NCBI GenBank assembly: GCA_965153455.1
Contig: OZ234500.1
Coordinates: 16,429,579 to 16,493,578 of the forward strand
Source: Sphagnum compactum
Taxonomy: Eukaryota; Bryophyta; Sphagnopsida; Sphagnales
Length of the DNA: 64,000 nt
Reading direction: 5' to 3'
Below, piece after piece: positions 36,116 through 48,925 of this stretch. Each line of letters begins with the position of its first letter. Position 1 is the first letter of the stretch. Under the pieces are notes generated by a model that ran no database searches, had not been told where the DNA came from, and worked only from the letters and a program-made list of their open reading frames with translations. The position numbers and the translations under genes are program-made.

Positions 36116-39100
36116 TATACATTCCAGTTCTAAAGCAGACACTCTTTTGGATGAGAAACGTGGAACTTTGGAATCTGCAGAAAGGCATCCTCCTTTCATC
36201 CATGAAGAAGGCCATTCTCTGAACTCTGAACTCTTGCTTGGGCTTTGTAAGTAAACCACCATCCATGAGCTGGTGCTGACTCAGGTTAGGGTTCAGGTTA
36301 GGGTTCAGGTTTAATGCCAACCCTAATCAATGTGCCCATGTGGAGAAATGAGCACACTTTAGGTTTTAACCAACCATGGTACCAATGTAGGTTCTGGTTC
36401 ACCCGAGGTCAACTTCACATACCTTAACCCTACCCTAAGGTCAGTTTCCGTCACTAAAAATTAATAATCCTCAAAAATAGTGAAATGAAAATTTTATGCA
36501 AAATAGGAAGTTGAAATGTTGAAAAATCATCATAAATTAATTATTATCTCAATAATTTCAACTACTCATATCACAATATTATAATAATAGATGATGGAAA
36601 GTTTATATATATAATTTCAAAATTAGAAAAAGAATTCATTTTTTGAAAATAAATAAATAAATAAATATTCCTTTTGTCAATAAAAAATCATATTTTTTTC
36701 AGGTCAAAATTTTGCCAAATTTTCACCCAAAAAATTACATTGCTAATGGGTATCACAAGAAAATAAATTTAAAAAAAAAAATCTACTATAGAAATATGGG
36801 AGCCTTCATATATATACCCATTGGTAGCCTTCATAATCCTCATTGAATAATTTATGGAGCCAATTATTCCATTACAATAGGAATATGGAGTCTTCATAAG
36901 AGTACCCATTTATGGGAATGCTTCACCATTCCATAATATTCACCCTCCACGCTACGAGGGAAATTTATGGATACAAGGTACCCTCCATTACACTAAGGAA
37001 TTCTCTCCTTGTGCTTTTTGACTCAAGAGTCAAATTGTCGATGAACCATTCTAATTGCATACCAATCTTTCACAAAGGAGAAGGCTTGAAGGAACATTGT
37101 GAACTAAATGGGATGTTATTATATGAAACCAATGTTGAAATTAATTACACAAACATTAACATAACTCGGTTTAAATTACACCTCAACTTCACGTTGGTCC
37201 AACGTATAAACCCCAAATGTGTGCACTAGTATATACTAAATTTGTACAAATTATGAAAGATTATGAAAGATTCTACTGAAATGTTTTGTTTTGAGTTTCT
37301 CCCTAAATTTTGTCTATTCAAGAATCTTCATCAGAACTTTATTAAAAATGGATTATGCATTTTGTAATGGACATTTGATTGATGAAATTTATCCATTACA
37401 AAATTCAACATGGAGTAATGATTAATGAATTTCTTCCATTATGGATGAATAATTATCGTGTGGTATATGTATGGGGTTTGTTTATAAACGATTATAGAAG
37501 TTAATTAACCTACCAAAATCATTTCTAAAAATAATTTGAAACCTCATATGGGTGTTGTTCTATATATATATATATAAAGGGATAGCATCCATAAATGAAG
37601 CTTGTTCCAGTTCAAAATCCTTGTACCCATGAGTTTTTGAACTCATGCCCTTTCATGGAGGAGGAGGGCATTGAATAAATGCAATGCCTTCATATGAGCA
37701 AAAGAGCCTTGTACGAGTGAAATGACCTCCATACGAGTGGAAGAAGAGCTTGTAATGCTCTCCATATGGAGCAAAAGAGCCCATTCTCCTGGGGCAACAC
37801 ATTTTGACCATTCTGTAGTGCTCAATCTAATGGTCAATCTTTACCAATGGGAATGCCCTTGAAGAGGAGCATTCGGGTAGGACCCCTACCACTTGAGGGT
37901 TACCCTAAACTGAACTACCCATTAGGTTTTTATGGAAGATTTGAGAAAGTGCTAACCAACTTGTCATAGAAAAATATTTGATGGGTTTTCATGCAATTTG
38001 GTAGGATGGAAGGTACTAGAATTTCCAAAAGGGTTGAATAGAAACCCCCCTTCCCACATCAAACTTGTTATTGGGTGAAGCCATGCACTTACCTATACAT
38101 AAGGATACTTGCACACCCAAATTCACATTAGCGTCTTTGTATCCATGCTTTCAATCATGTTCCTCATTATACATCTAAACTACTAGCAAGCCACGCACTT
38201 GGTTAGTTCCAACATTCATTTTGTCTCGTAATCTTGGACTAATCTCGACCCATAGATAGGTGGGACAAAAACCTTGTCGTGGACTTCTCAACTCGTTCAA
38301 GGGTTTAGGGTTATCATCTTTTGTCTCATGACTTAACCTTCGACTTATCTACTTTGAGGACTTAACCCGTTGAGCACATCTCCTTGACCTCCTTTCTCAA
38401 ACCCTCGTTCACCTGCACCACCTACGTGACTCATCATGAACAATGTCAAACCAAAAGTTGAACCTTACCCAACCCCACACTTAAACTCATAACCCAATCA
38501 TGAAGGCCACCTAAAGATGATCCAAACTTGGGCCCCAACTAGGCAAGCCCTCTTACTTTAGGGTTTGCCTAGAAGGCCATGTTAGATACCCACTTCGTTT
38601 TACTTCAGCATTTTCAAAAGGCATAGGTAGTTGAACAAGGTTTAATTACAAAGGAAATCTTTGAAAAGTTCTTCTTTATGTGTGTATGGAAATGGAAACA
38701 TACATGCAAGAAAACAACATGAATGTGTGGTATCCATTTTGTTCCTCATGCACTTCATTGTTGCTACAAAATAGGTAGGTAGAGAGGACTCTTACAATGT
38801 TGCAAGGTAAAGTTCAACTCAATTCAAGCTTTTGCCTCTTTGTTCCTACAACCATTTCATTCATCTATAATGGGTTTGTTTGGTTTCCTTGCTCTTTTTC
38901 AAGTAACTAGTAGGGGGAGCTGGTTGGCCGACACCCACCCAAAACAATGTAAAAGCAATCAACCAATTAAGCTTCCAAGGTGGCAACTAGGGTACCCAAT
39001 TTACAAGCACTTGACAAACATACTTTGAAATATAAATTCTACTCAGCCAATGAGGTCATGCTTATATATATATATATATATATGTTTATTTATTTATTTA

Positions 39101-42100
39101 TTTAATGTATTTATTTATTGATGTATTTCCTTTTTTTTCTTTTTTTTTGAGTGTGGTTAGACATCTAAATTTGTGAAAAAGTTTCAGGTATACAGTTTTT
39201 TAATGATGAATTGGGGGGGGGAAGGGGGGGGTGTTAGGCATGTAGTTGCAACCTTTTGGAGCATGCTTTAACTTTTCATTTTTAAAAAATAAAATAAAGA
39301 TTTAGGCACGTATTTGATATAGGTGACCACTTTTTTATTGGTTGTACGGTGCTAGTAATTAGAAAAAAAAATTTAATCACGGGCTATGCATAAGTACATA
39401 GAACTGGATCTGGTTTGGAATTAGATACAATTAGGATTTGTTTTGAAAAAAAATGAAAACCGGGAGTCTAAAAAGTGCGAAAAACTAAGCTCGGAAACAA
39501 AGCCAAAGCTTTTATCAAATTAAAAAATTCCTTGGATTGGAATCAAAGGCTCTATCAAATTAAATGAAAATAAAATTGTAACCGGGGCAAGAGGTTCTCT
39601 CAAAAATCTAGAACTTATTCTAGATTTTAAGAATGCTTAAACATTTAAGAAATTATTCTAATCCCAATGGAATTGAAATTGCAATTATTTCAACTTTGTT
39701 CTCCCATTGCACAAGGGTAGATTTATCATCACATTGTCCATGTCCTTGAAATGGTTTGTTGTTAAACCATGGTCAAGTCCTTTGGTGGGGTTTGGTTTTG
39801 TTGCAAGGGACAAATGTTGTATTGTCTCATCAACTTTAAGCTTTCAACTTTGATATTGTTTTGAAATGCATTTCTCCCTCTCGCCAATTTCAAAGTTTGA
39901 CAAAAGGAGGATGTGAATAGTTGTTCAAAGCCTTGGATGCATTTTCAACTTTCACCCCCATCTAAGTAAGTAGATCTCTAAGTCAACATGAAAAACATTT
40001 TCAATTTGATGAATTAAAAATATATATGTTTCATAAATTTCATAAACTCATCCCCTTTGTTCACACATTTTATGCATTGGATATATGTATATATATTGCA
40101 ATCGTATATAATAATGATGATGGTGAAAGCATTTGTTGATCCATCATCCATGCCTACCAAGGTGATTGTCTCAAGTAGGTTGTAATTTGTGCTAATTCAC
40201 ATTTTAGGGCATAATTATCTATAGTTGACCTCTTTTTGTGTTTATTTTCAACGATTGTGAATAATATTCAGATCTTAGAGAGTTCGTGTTTGCTCTCATT
40301 AATCCATGATTACTTAACAACCCAACATCATTAGATATGTCTCTTCATCCAACCTCACTAATGTGTCACATTTTCCCCATCTGGCCTCCTTAAAGACTTT
40401 GTTACCTTGACATCGATTAACACCTCTCTAAATAATATCATAATATTGTGACTTCCAATGGTTCCCTTTTACTCATGTCATCCTTTGTCAAACATTATGT
40501 ATTAGAAGACGTGTGAAATATGCATTTTATCATTTCTAGGTTAGGTTTAGGTTTTTTTTTAGTGATTTTTTCATTGGAATTTTTTTTCTAATAAGCAAAA
40601 TCCAAAAAAAAGTGAATTTGGAAGGCTTTAATCACAAAATAGTGAAAATTGTCAAATTTTTATATTTGATTTTTAGTCTATAGCCATGAATATTAAATTT
40701 TGATTTTTTCAATTTTATTTCATATTTGGTTTACAAACATAATTGGTTAAATCTTCCTAGGGATGATTGCCATTTTCTCTACATCTTCCTATCAATGATT
40801 GTTGTTTAGGCTACATAAAAAAGTTCCTTAAAAAACACTAGTTTAAATGGCCTTTGAAATCTTGATACATTGTTTTGTGCAAAACCCATCGGACCTAATA
40901 TGATGTCTTCCTACATCTTCCATATTCTTGCATTGTCTTTCGACATTTGGCTTGTCATTTTCCCATGTATTTGGACACCTTTTAAGTCCAAGGTCCTTTA
41001 ACAACCCACATGGGATTGAAACCCACAAACAAGGATCCCTCCCAATATCTTTTAGGGGCATCAACTTCATTTCAATGGCCACATGTGCCCAAACAACCTT
41101 CCTTCCATCCAAACCTAGCATTTGTGACTACAATAAGTTGCAACTATGTTTCAAAATGAAGTCATGCAATCGTGTGTAACACGTAGCATGCACGATAATC
41201 AATCACCTTCTAGTCGTTATTGAGACTACATGACAATACATGTTCAAGTCATATGAAATGTTCCATTGACCCGTTGGTTGAGGAATAACTAGGTTTCAAT
41301 TTTGATCATTTTTCAATGTACTAAAATAGATGTTTTGTTTTGTTTGTGACCACACCTTGACCTTTAGGCAAATTATGAAACACCTTTCTACAATTATGAT
41401 ATCGTCAAAAAGCCCTCAACAAGGTGGTATGCAATTTTTTTGGGTTCCACAACTTTCAGATTGACAAAACATATGGTAATAAAATTAAAGTGTTCAATTT
41501 TGCATTTGAATCTTTTTTTTTCATAATTGGGTTCTTTTGAAAAGTTGCGTTTATGATAGACTAAAAGGCTTGTTTTAAAATCTCTTCTTATGTTGCATCT
41601 CTTCATAATTTTTTTCATAATTGATTTTTTCTTAAGTTATATCCTTTAGAGCCTTGACATTTTTTTCTTTTAATCTCTTAACATTTATATATTAAGATAG
41701 ATGTTTTTCTTTTTTGATTTTTTCATAAGAACTTTGATATTAAGCCAAATTTAACCATAATAATATTGGGATGAGTGAGCTTACAAGAAGTTTAATATAT
41801 TTGGGCCAACGGCCCAAAGATCAATTAATAACTACAACATGAGAGTTTATTCAATATTAAACAATTCATCTATTATCAAATTAAGGGTCCCATCTTATTT
41901 TTATTTGTGTTCAAATGCACTACTAAAAGGTATTGTTATGGAGAAAAATTTGAAGGGGAAAGACACACAATTAACAAGACCATCCATGGGCAATTTTTTG
42001 TTTTGACAAGTAAAAACCTGAAGGAATTTTTTTTCCAAATTTAGCAACAAAATATCTAAGGGATATTGGTGTGTGTAAAATATCATAAACATAACATACA

Positions 42101-42849
42101 TGCATTAAAAAATATTTTATTTTTACGTGTGCCATAAACATCTAAATTTATGATATGTCTCTAGTTTTGACATTACATAAATTAAAAATGTAATTACAAA
42201 AATAAAGACATGTGAAATTACATGAGTCATTTTGGATTATGATATAAATTTCACATTTTGTAATTCATTTAATAATTAAAATAATTAATTAATATTTGAC
42301 TATATATAATTTGACATGTCTTTAATTTCTATTTTAATATTACATTGCCTTTGGAATTAAACACATTGTTGAATTTATGGTCGAAATTTAATACATTAGT
42401 ACCAAATATTTTTATATAATGTCAAATTTAATGCATGTATTATTTTTAGAACCCTTTGAAAGATGTGTTGATTTATTTCATTTTTAAGAAGATGTGTGAA
42501 AAAAAAAATTAAATTAGAGTTTTGACATGCAAAATAGTTGAAATGGACATGTTTGTCATTACTTATGTGTTAACATTATTTACCTGTGACTTACATGACT
42601 ATAATCAAATACACATTGCATTGGACATCACATTTATGATAATAAGCATGGCATTCAAAATTAAATTTGTGTAGGTGGTAGTAATTTTGAAATCATTTAT
42701 TTTAAAATATAATTACACATTAATTTATTTTATTTCTAGTTATTATCTTTAAAATGATATGTAAGAAAATCATAGTCATCAAATTGAGTATCATAATTGT
42801 ATATGCCATGTATAATGTGATGGGTCATATTCAATTACATAGTCGTATA
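36116..42849. other. AT-rich gene-poor region
   Basis: No supported gene. Contents include tandem GGTTAGGGTTCA near 36284-36310, an (AAAT)n run near 36650-36665, a 13-bp inverted repeat at 37359-37404, an (AT)n plus (TTTA)n run at 39061-39110, and a G-run at about 39213-39230. The frames at 36.9-37.2 and 40.8-41.2 kb have no recognisable motif. Confidence 0.5.
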
Positions 42850-43378
42850 ATCATGTATGTCACATATAAAGGAACAGCATGAAATGGTCATGGATGTAAT
42901 CATAGATCCATGCTTTTGGCATAGTGTGTTATTTGGGAGTTGGGTTTGAGTAGGTTCAACTATCACACTCCTTCCAACATGTTTATGTATGTCACATATA
43001 AGTGAACAACATGTAATGGTCATGGATGTAATCATAGATCCATGCTTTTGGCATAGTGTTACTTGGGAGTTGGGTTTGAGTAGGTTCAACTATCACACTC
43101 CTTCCAACATGTTTATGTATGTCACATATAAATGAACAACATGTATGGTCGTGGATGTAATCATAGATCCATGCTTTTGGCATAGTGTGTTATTTGGGAG
43201 TTGGGTTTGAGTAGGTTCAACTATCACACTCCTTCCAACATGTTTATGTATGTCACATATAAATGAACAACATGTAATGGTCATGGATGTAATCATACAT
43301 CCATGCTTTTGGCATAGTGTTATTTGGGAGTTGGGGTTTGAGTAGGTTCAAGTATCACACTCCTTCCAACATGTTTTC
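42850..43378. repeat. Tandem array, ~131-bp unit, 4 copies
   Basis: GTATGTCACATATAA recurs at 42855, 42987, 43117 and 43248 (spacing 130-132). The units are nearly identical (TGGTCATGGATGTAATCATA, CATGCTTTTGGCATAG, GAGTAGGTTCAACTATCACA) and differ by a few substitutions and 1-2 base indels. High identity suggests recent amplification. The overlapping minus-strand frames with repeated MITSMTI and VEPTQTQLP phrases follow from the repeat. Confidence 0.92.
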
Positions 43379-43688
43379 TAACAAGACACTTTGTTATTGT
43401 TCACCGAACCTACATCCTTTTATGTTCAAATCATGGTGTAGACACATGGTTCACACAACCTAGCCATAGCCTATCCTCCCCATGTTTTTTTTTAATGCAA
43501 TTGTTTTCCACTACACATCAAACTAGGCCATGATTCTCTCGAGTTTTTGCAAGTCTTCCTTGGTGTGTTGTATGCAAGAATCATTGACCCATCATGACTA
43601 TCCATCCACTTCCCGCAATGCATTCATGGGTCACAAATGTACATGGACACATGATGTAGTAGTGTGCGATGCCTTTTGCATTCATTCC

Positions 43689-45669
43689 TTATGAATTTGG
43701 TTCCATGTCAAAAGCCAAATCCTTTTGAAGCCCAAATGATTTTTCTGGGTTTTGCAATTGTGTTTCTGGTGAGAATGGCACAATTGTGATGAGTCTCCCA
43801 ATTTCCAGCTTGAGACTTGACTCTCTCACAAGTCTTACTTGCTTCTGTCTCTGCAGCATCATTTCTTGCATATTCCTTTTCATTTCGGTGTGTTGTTTTG
43901 TGATGATGCTATCTGGGAAATATTCCGAGTTCTCTTGATACAAATTGACCTGCAACTATAGATGCTGCTGCAGTGTGTTTTCTATTCCTGTGTCTTTTTT
44001 GACAAATTCTGTTTTCTTTCCTCTGTCAAGCTTGATTTTTGGAAAATTTTGCTTTTGAAACTCACTATGTCAAGAAGCAAGTTTTGCAGGTTTGTTAATT
44101 GTTGGCTTACTTAGTTTGGGATGGGCTGTTTGGAAATGGACAGAGCCTGGCAGCAGAGAAGAGGTTGCAGCCAACCAAAGTGTGCTCTATTTGTGGGCAT
44201 AGCACAAGAGTATATACATTCACGGGGCAGGTAGAGTAAATATCCTCAAAGACAACCATAGGATGGTATGCAATGGCAATGGTCCTCATTCAACTTCAGA
44301 GTTTCCTTCTTCCCCTGTGTTCTCATGTTGTTGATAACTTGAAGAATCAGAGGTTTTGCTTTGACAATGTAACAAGCTATAGTACATGTGCGGCAGGCCA
44401 TTCTTTGTCTAATGAAGATTCTCTCTAGGCAGTTTCAAAGGACTGCACCAAGGTTACTCAACTGAGCATCTTTACATTTATTATCTGCATATGTGATTCT
44501 GTAATGCCCTGGGTTTTGGTACTTTGTGCTGAAAAAAATTCCGAGAAAAGTCTAATAAACTGAGCTTAGAAGGTAGAAGATAACCAGTGATTAGGTTGTT
44601 GATATCTTTGCCAAATCATTGGGTACAAAGAAGCTTCAGAAATTTAAAAGGCATATTTATGTGAAGTTAAGACATGAAGTCTTTCGACAATGGAAGAAAA
44701 CACAACAAAATCATGGACTTTACAATCTTGGAAAAAGCCATAGACTCCAAACTAATGAGTAATCCCTTTTAGTGGTCATGTCTGTGTCGTGAACCATGGT
44801 CATCTCCACTTCTCAGTGTCTATATCATGATCTCTCCCTGCCAGGACCGACATGCAAAACTTGGAAGAACTAGCAACTGTGCACAGACTTTGAACTTCAA
44901 TCCTCAATTTGCAGCTCATCACAATACTCCAAACTTGATTGAAGTTCTGAATGATGGATGCTGGAGTTCCTCTTTCTAAGGCATAAATCTGCATGCATGC
45001 ATAGCTCTCTTACTCTGGGTCCTGGAGACACCAAAAAACCTCAGTAAGCAATAGAGCCACTCCTGAGAAAAGCTCACCATAAGCTTGTGACTGTCTGCTG
45101 CCATCGCAAAACTTAGTAATCAGTTACACACAATCATCAGCATCTCTTGGAGATCTGAGTGATGTGTGTGCTTCTTTTCAAAATTGCCAGCATACTGAAT
45201 ATAATACAGAGGTTGCCAAAATTTAGTAAGAGATTTCCTCCAGACTATTTACGGGTATTCCGATCAAAGTGTCTTCTTCTCCATAAGATGCTCAATTCAG
45301 CATGTTTTGCTGCTGTTTCACAGGCATCGGTTCAGGCACATCAGTGGAGACATCAGTAGTCACCAATACAAAATTGACTCCTGCTGGAGACCCTCCTACA
45401 ATAGCATCAGCAGCAGCAATGGTGGCAACAGTGGCAGACACTTTAGGTTCTGATGGAGTCCCTATCCTTCTCCGTTTCGGTGCACTAACATCCCCTCCTC
45501 CTCCTCCTCTGTCACCAAGTTTTCTCTCCTTCCCAATCAACACTGTCTCTGACCGCATCTTCTTGCATAGTTCCTGCATCACTCGCATGGCAAACCCGAA
45601 CCCAAACTTTTCTCTCCAGAGATCTTCTAAAACTACAGAAAGGAGAGAGAGAAATATGGAGGTCGTCAT
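43689..45669 (-). CDS. Candidate minus-strand exons of an unidentified gene
   Basis: Several separated segments have coding-like composition. Segment 45632-45310 follows a polypyrimidine tract and TAG acceptor and reads LEDLWREKFGFGFAMRV, then a Gly run and a basic nuclear-localisation-like KRRRIG, then an Ala/Val-rich part. Segment 44983-44810 reads IYALERGTPASIIQNFNQVW. Segment 43940-43689 reads from VNLYQENSEY through a charged, Gln-rich helix (MKRNMQEMMLQRQKQ) to a stop after DMEPNS. I could not join them with confident splice sites and recognise no family. They may be one gene, several, or decayed remnants; the extent given is the span of the pieces. Confidence 0.28.
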
Positions 45670-45796
45670 TGCAGCAGATCTGATCTCTGCAGGTCATGAT
45701 TCTTCCCCACTTACAAAACCCACCCAGACAGACTTATGAAGATTTCATGCACACTGAAAGTTCCAGATTTACCTTATAGAAGCTGGGTTTAACTTT

Positions 45797-46510
45797 GTGA
45801 GGAGATACCAACTATTGCCAGGCTTTCCAGTTGCAAGCAGGCTTTTGACCAAATCAACAAAAGTTTTAAGGTCTGCATTGTCATACGATCTGCAGCTGAC
45901 TGGAGATATCAGCATGATTGCCTCTCCGTCTGGTACATATTATGCTCACTCTCTTGCTTTTGTTGAATGCATGTTGTCACACTCATTTAGCAATGTCCAC
46001 AGGACAACAACTAGTGGGGTGCCACAGGTCAAGACAATTCTTGTGGGACCTCATTATTCTGTGCACGCATACTTTATGCACGGTTTACAAGATTGGCTTC
46101 AACCCAATAAAGCTTCCTCATTTGGCCAAGCTGCTTCAGCCCTTGCATCTGGGGATGTGTTGGGTCTTGTTTTCAGAGGAGTGGATCAGGCTTCATGCAG
46201 AAACAGTAGCAAAAGAAGCAGTTGCAGCACATCATTTGCAACGGAAATCCATGTGTGAAATGCATTCAGATCTCTGCTGAATGAAGAAGTGCTATCAAGG
46301 TGGAGTTGGGTTTTGGGTGGAAGGTACCGAGGGTTTTTGCTGATGCTTCAAGCAGAAACAGTAGCAAAAGAAGCAGTTGCAGCAGCACATCATTTGCAAT
46401 GGAAATCAATGCTTGAAATGCATTCAGATCTCTGCTAAATGAAGAAGTACTATCAAGATGGAGTTGGGTTTTGGGTGGGAAGGTACTGAGGGTTTTGCTG
46501 ATGCCCAACA
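45797..46510 (+). pseudogene. Possible decayed plus-strand coding region with 155-bp duplication
   Basis: A plus-strand frame at 45797-46258 (about 153 codons) looks partly protein-like (ILVGPHYSVHAYFMHGLQDW). Toward its end another frame looks better (EEWIRLHAETVAKEAVAAHH). That second phrase recurs in the next tandem copy with small changes before a stop. The frame inconsistency and duplication suggest degeneration or unrecognised introns. No family recognised. Confidence 0.22.
46197..46506. repeat. Tandem duplication, 155-bp unit, 2 copies
   Basis: GCAGAAACAGTAGCAAAAGA starts at 46197 and again at 46352. The copies match through GCAGTTGCAGCA, TGCATTCAGATCTCTGCT and GGAGTTGGGTTTTGGGTGG, with a 3-base insertion (an extra GCA) in the second. 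Confidence 0.9.
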
Positions 46511-47098
46511 AATGAGAAGCTGAAGTGTTGCTGCAACACCTCAAGAATGACTCATGTGCAATACTCTAAATTGTCAGGTTTGAACCCACCTTCAAAACTA
46601 GATAGATGCAATTGATTCAAGACTAAGATAAGCTACTTTGGAACCCAAGTCTCTGTATGCCAATGCATGTAGACATGGATGGCAAAAAAATGCATCCTCT
46701 CAAGACAATATCCATGGCAGAAATCAGAGTTTTTCAAAGGACATCCTAATCAATTGTGTCCATGTTCAGTAGGGTCACACGAGCTTTCGTATGCATTGTG
46801 CCCATGTTTGCACAAGACTCTTCATCATTTGTCCAAAATCTCGAAAACCCATCAAACCCAATTTACAATCTTTCGCAGAGCATGCTAACTTTCTTTTGTT
46901 GATCTGGACCCTTGAAATTAAACCAAGAGCAATATGCTCGTGCATTCACCTTCCAGTCACCATTTTTATTGTCACCACCAAAGAAGAAGACAATCTTGTT
47001 AAACAGAAAAATCACTTTTTGCAACATGAGAAAACTACAAAGAATGGTGCCTCAAAAAACTCAATTTGATAGCAGTCAAATCTTCTGCAACAAACAAA
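46511..47098. other. Spacer, no gene seen
   Basis: Short frames only; no recognisable motif. Confidence 0.4.
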
Positions 47099-48162
47099 CT
47101 AAATGAAGGAAAAAAAAAATCGCAGAGCCGCTGCTCTTGCGCCATCCTTCAAAACCTCCAGCTGGGCCGTGCCGTGATTCAGGCCGGGATGTCCTTGCAC
47201 AGCAGTTCTAGAGGATACCGGCAACATGGCGGTGCTTGTTGATCCAATGATCGGAGGAGGCGCAGCTGCTGCTGGTCTGGAAAAAGCTGATGCAACCTGC
47301 TGCAGCACGCTACTGCGAGACTCCACGCGGTATCCAAATTCATTGGGACTTCGCCGCGGGACTTCGACGAGGATGTGGCAGCTTATAGGGTATGCAGCTG
47401 CTGCAGCACCTCTCTGGAGTTGCAGTTCCTTAGCTCTAGAATACAGCAAGGTCCTCCGTTGCACGTCAACATTATGCAGGTGGCCGTTCCCAAGGCGCAA
47501 CTCTAAATTTGGTTCTTCGTGATCAGTTTGCAGCTGCTGCAACTGCTTGCTATAACAGCCTTCCCCGATCTTTTCGACGGATTGCCATGAGCTTGATCAG
47601 CCTCCCTGAGAGCTGTGGCAACAGTTTGCTGATTAAACACGTTCTCTGCAGACGAAGACATCTTGTATCTTTTCACTGCATGCTTAGCAGGAATTATGGC
47701 AACGTCCTGCTGCAGATCATGTCGAATCTCCTCCACACACGACGATGCCTGAACCACCAGCTCAGTGAATGTCGGTGCGCGAACAGTTTGCTGAAAGATT
47801 AACTTAGACTGATCTGCAGATGGCACCTCGAATGATCTGTTCTTCGACGGACTTTGCTGAACCGGCTGGAGTTCCACTGCAGCAGAAACAGGCGCCTTGA
47901 GTCTAGAATCCGTAGCAGCCACTTGAGACACCATAGTACTGCAGGTCCCGGGAGGTGCTGCCGGTAGTTGCCGAATTAAATCGGCCGCATTCATGTATAA
48001 AACCGAAGAAGCAGGCATAGCAGCCTGCTCGTCCATGAACCTACGAATGCGCTGAAAGTCCCACTCATCCACCATTGTTGTTGTTCTACTGTAGCTGTAG
48101 TCCTTCACCAAAAAGCTGCATGGGACAGAGAGTCCCAGGTGATCATCATCAGTATTGCACAT
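47099..48162 (-). CDS. Hypothetical Ala/Gln-rich protein with EAR-like motif (2 exons proposed)
   Basis: Exon 1 (48162-47641) reads as a continuous, non-repetitive protein containing VDEWDFQRIRRFMDEQ, AADLIRQLPAAPPG and FTELVVQASSCVEEI. The frame breaks near 47540. A GTGTTT donor at 47640 and a TTGCAG acceptor ending at 47537 restore it (phase 0) to QLQTDHEEPNLELRLGNG and an Ala-rich C-terminus ending at 47099, about 319 residues. LELRL fits the LxLxL form of plant EAR repression motifs, so a transcriptional co-regulator is possible, but no DNA-binding domain is visible. The start is uncertain: an internal ATG at about 48072 (MVDEWDF) or an upstream exon may apply. The C-terminal part may include intron. 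No family recognised. Confidence 0.42.
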
Positions 48163-48652
48163 CCCACGGGAGGAAGCAGCATCAGCTTCATGACTAGAAC
48201 TGCAACAAGGCAGTTATAGAAGACGGCAGATCGGAAAGGGCAACACTATACATGAGCAGCAGCGCTAACAACCAATTACAAACCATGAATAGAAGGCGAT
48301 AGATTGGACGACAACAGCTGTTGCTGCGCATGAGGAGCAGCAGCAGCGAAGAGCCATGCGTGCATCAAAGTAGGGGTCATATCGGCCACTGCAAAAGCAG
48401 AGCTCTCGCATCAAACCTTAAGAAGCCAATGAATTCTTTCTTTCTTTCTTCATTTGCAAAATGCCCTGCAAAGCAAAAGCTTCAATCTACCCTACTTACC
48501 AGCTTTCTTTCTCCCCGTTCACCAAATGCGCGCCTTCCACTGGTCTGAAAACGTCTATTGGGTTTCAGCTCCGCAACTCCCTCTTTCCTTTCCTTTCCCT
48601 TCCATTCCGTTTCCTTCCACACCTGCTGCAGGTAGGACAGACGACGATGAGG
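48163..48652 (-). other. Upstream region of the hypothetical EAR-motif gene
   Basis: GC-richer than background, with GCAGCAGCAG and CTTTC runs. Probably leader or promoter for the minus-strand gene; no separate gene is supported. Confidence 0.3.
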
Positions 48653-48925
48653 CTGCGTCTATGACGTAGAAAAACAAAACACCCACGAGAGAGAGAGATT
48701 GCAGCTGCGTCTATGACGTAGAAAAACAAAACACCCACGAGAGAGAGAGATTGCAGCTGCGTCTATGACGTAGAAATACAAAACACCCACGAGAGAGAGA
48801 GATTGCAGCAGGTCGTTTTCAGCGACAGCAGCCATCTCCTTCCCGCATGAGATAGAGAGAAGAGAGAAAGAGAGATTGCAGCAGGTTGTTTTCAGCGACA
48901 GCAGCCGTCTCCTTCCCGCGGCAGG
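48653..48925. repeat. Compound minisatellite: 3 x 52 bp with TGACGTA, then 2 x ~73 bp
   Basis: Three nearly identical 52-bp units (CTGCGTCTATGACGTAGAAA, then CACCCACGAGAGAGAGAG) start at 48653, 48705 and 48757. They are followed by two copies of a GATTGCAGCAGGT(C/T)GTTTTC unit near 48801 and 48874. Each 52-bp unit carries a TGACGT core, the binding core of plant TGA-type bZIP factors. Confidence 0.88.

Noticed and set aside
42835-43296. Overlapping minus-strand frames with repeated peptide phrases
   Set aside because: They are translations of the 131-bp array and shift frame between units because the unit is not a multiple of three.
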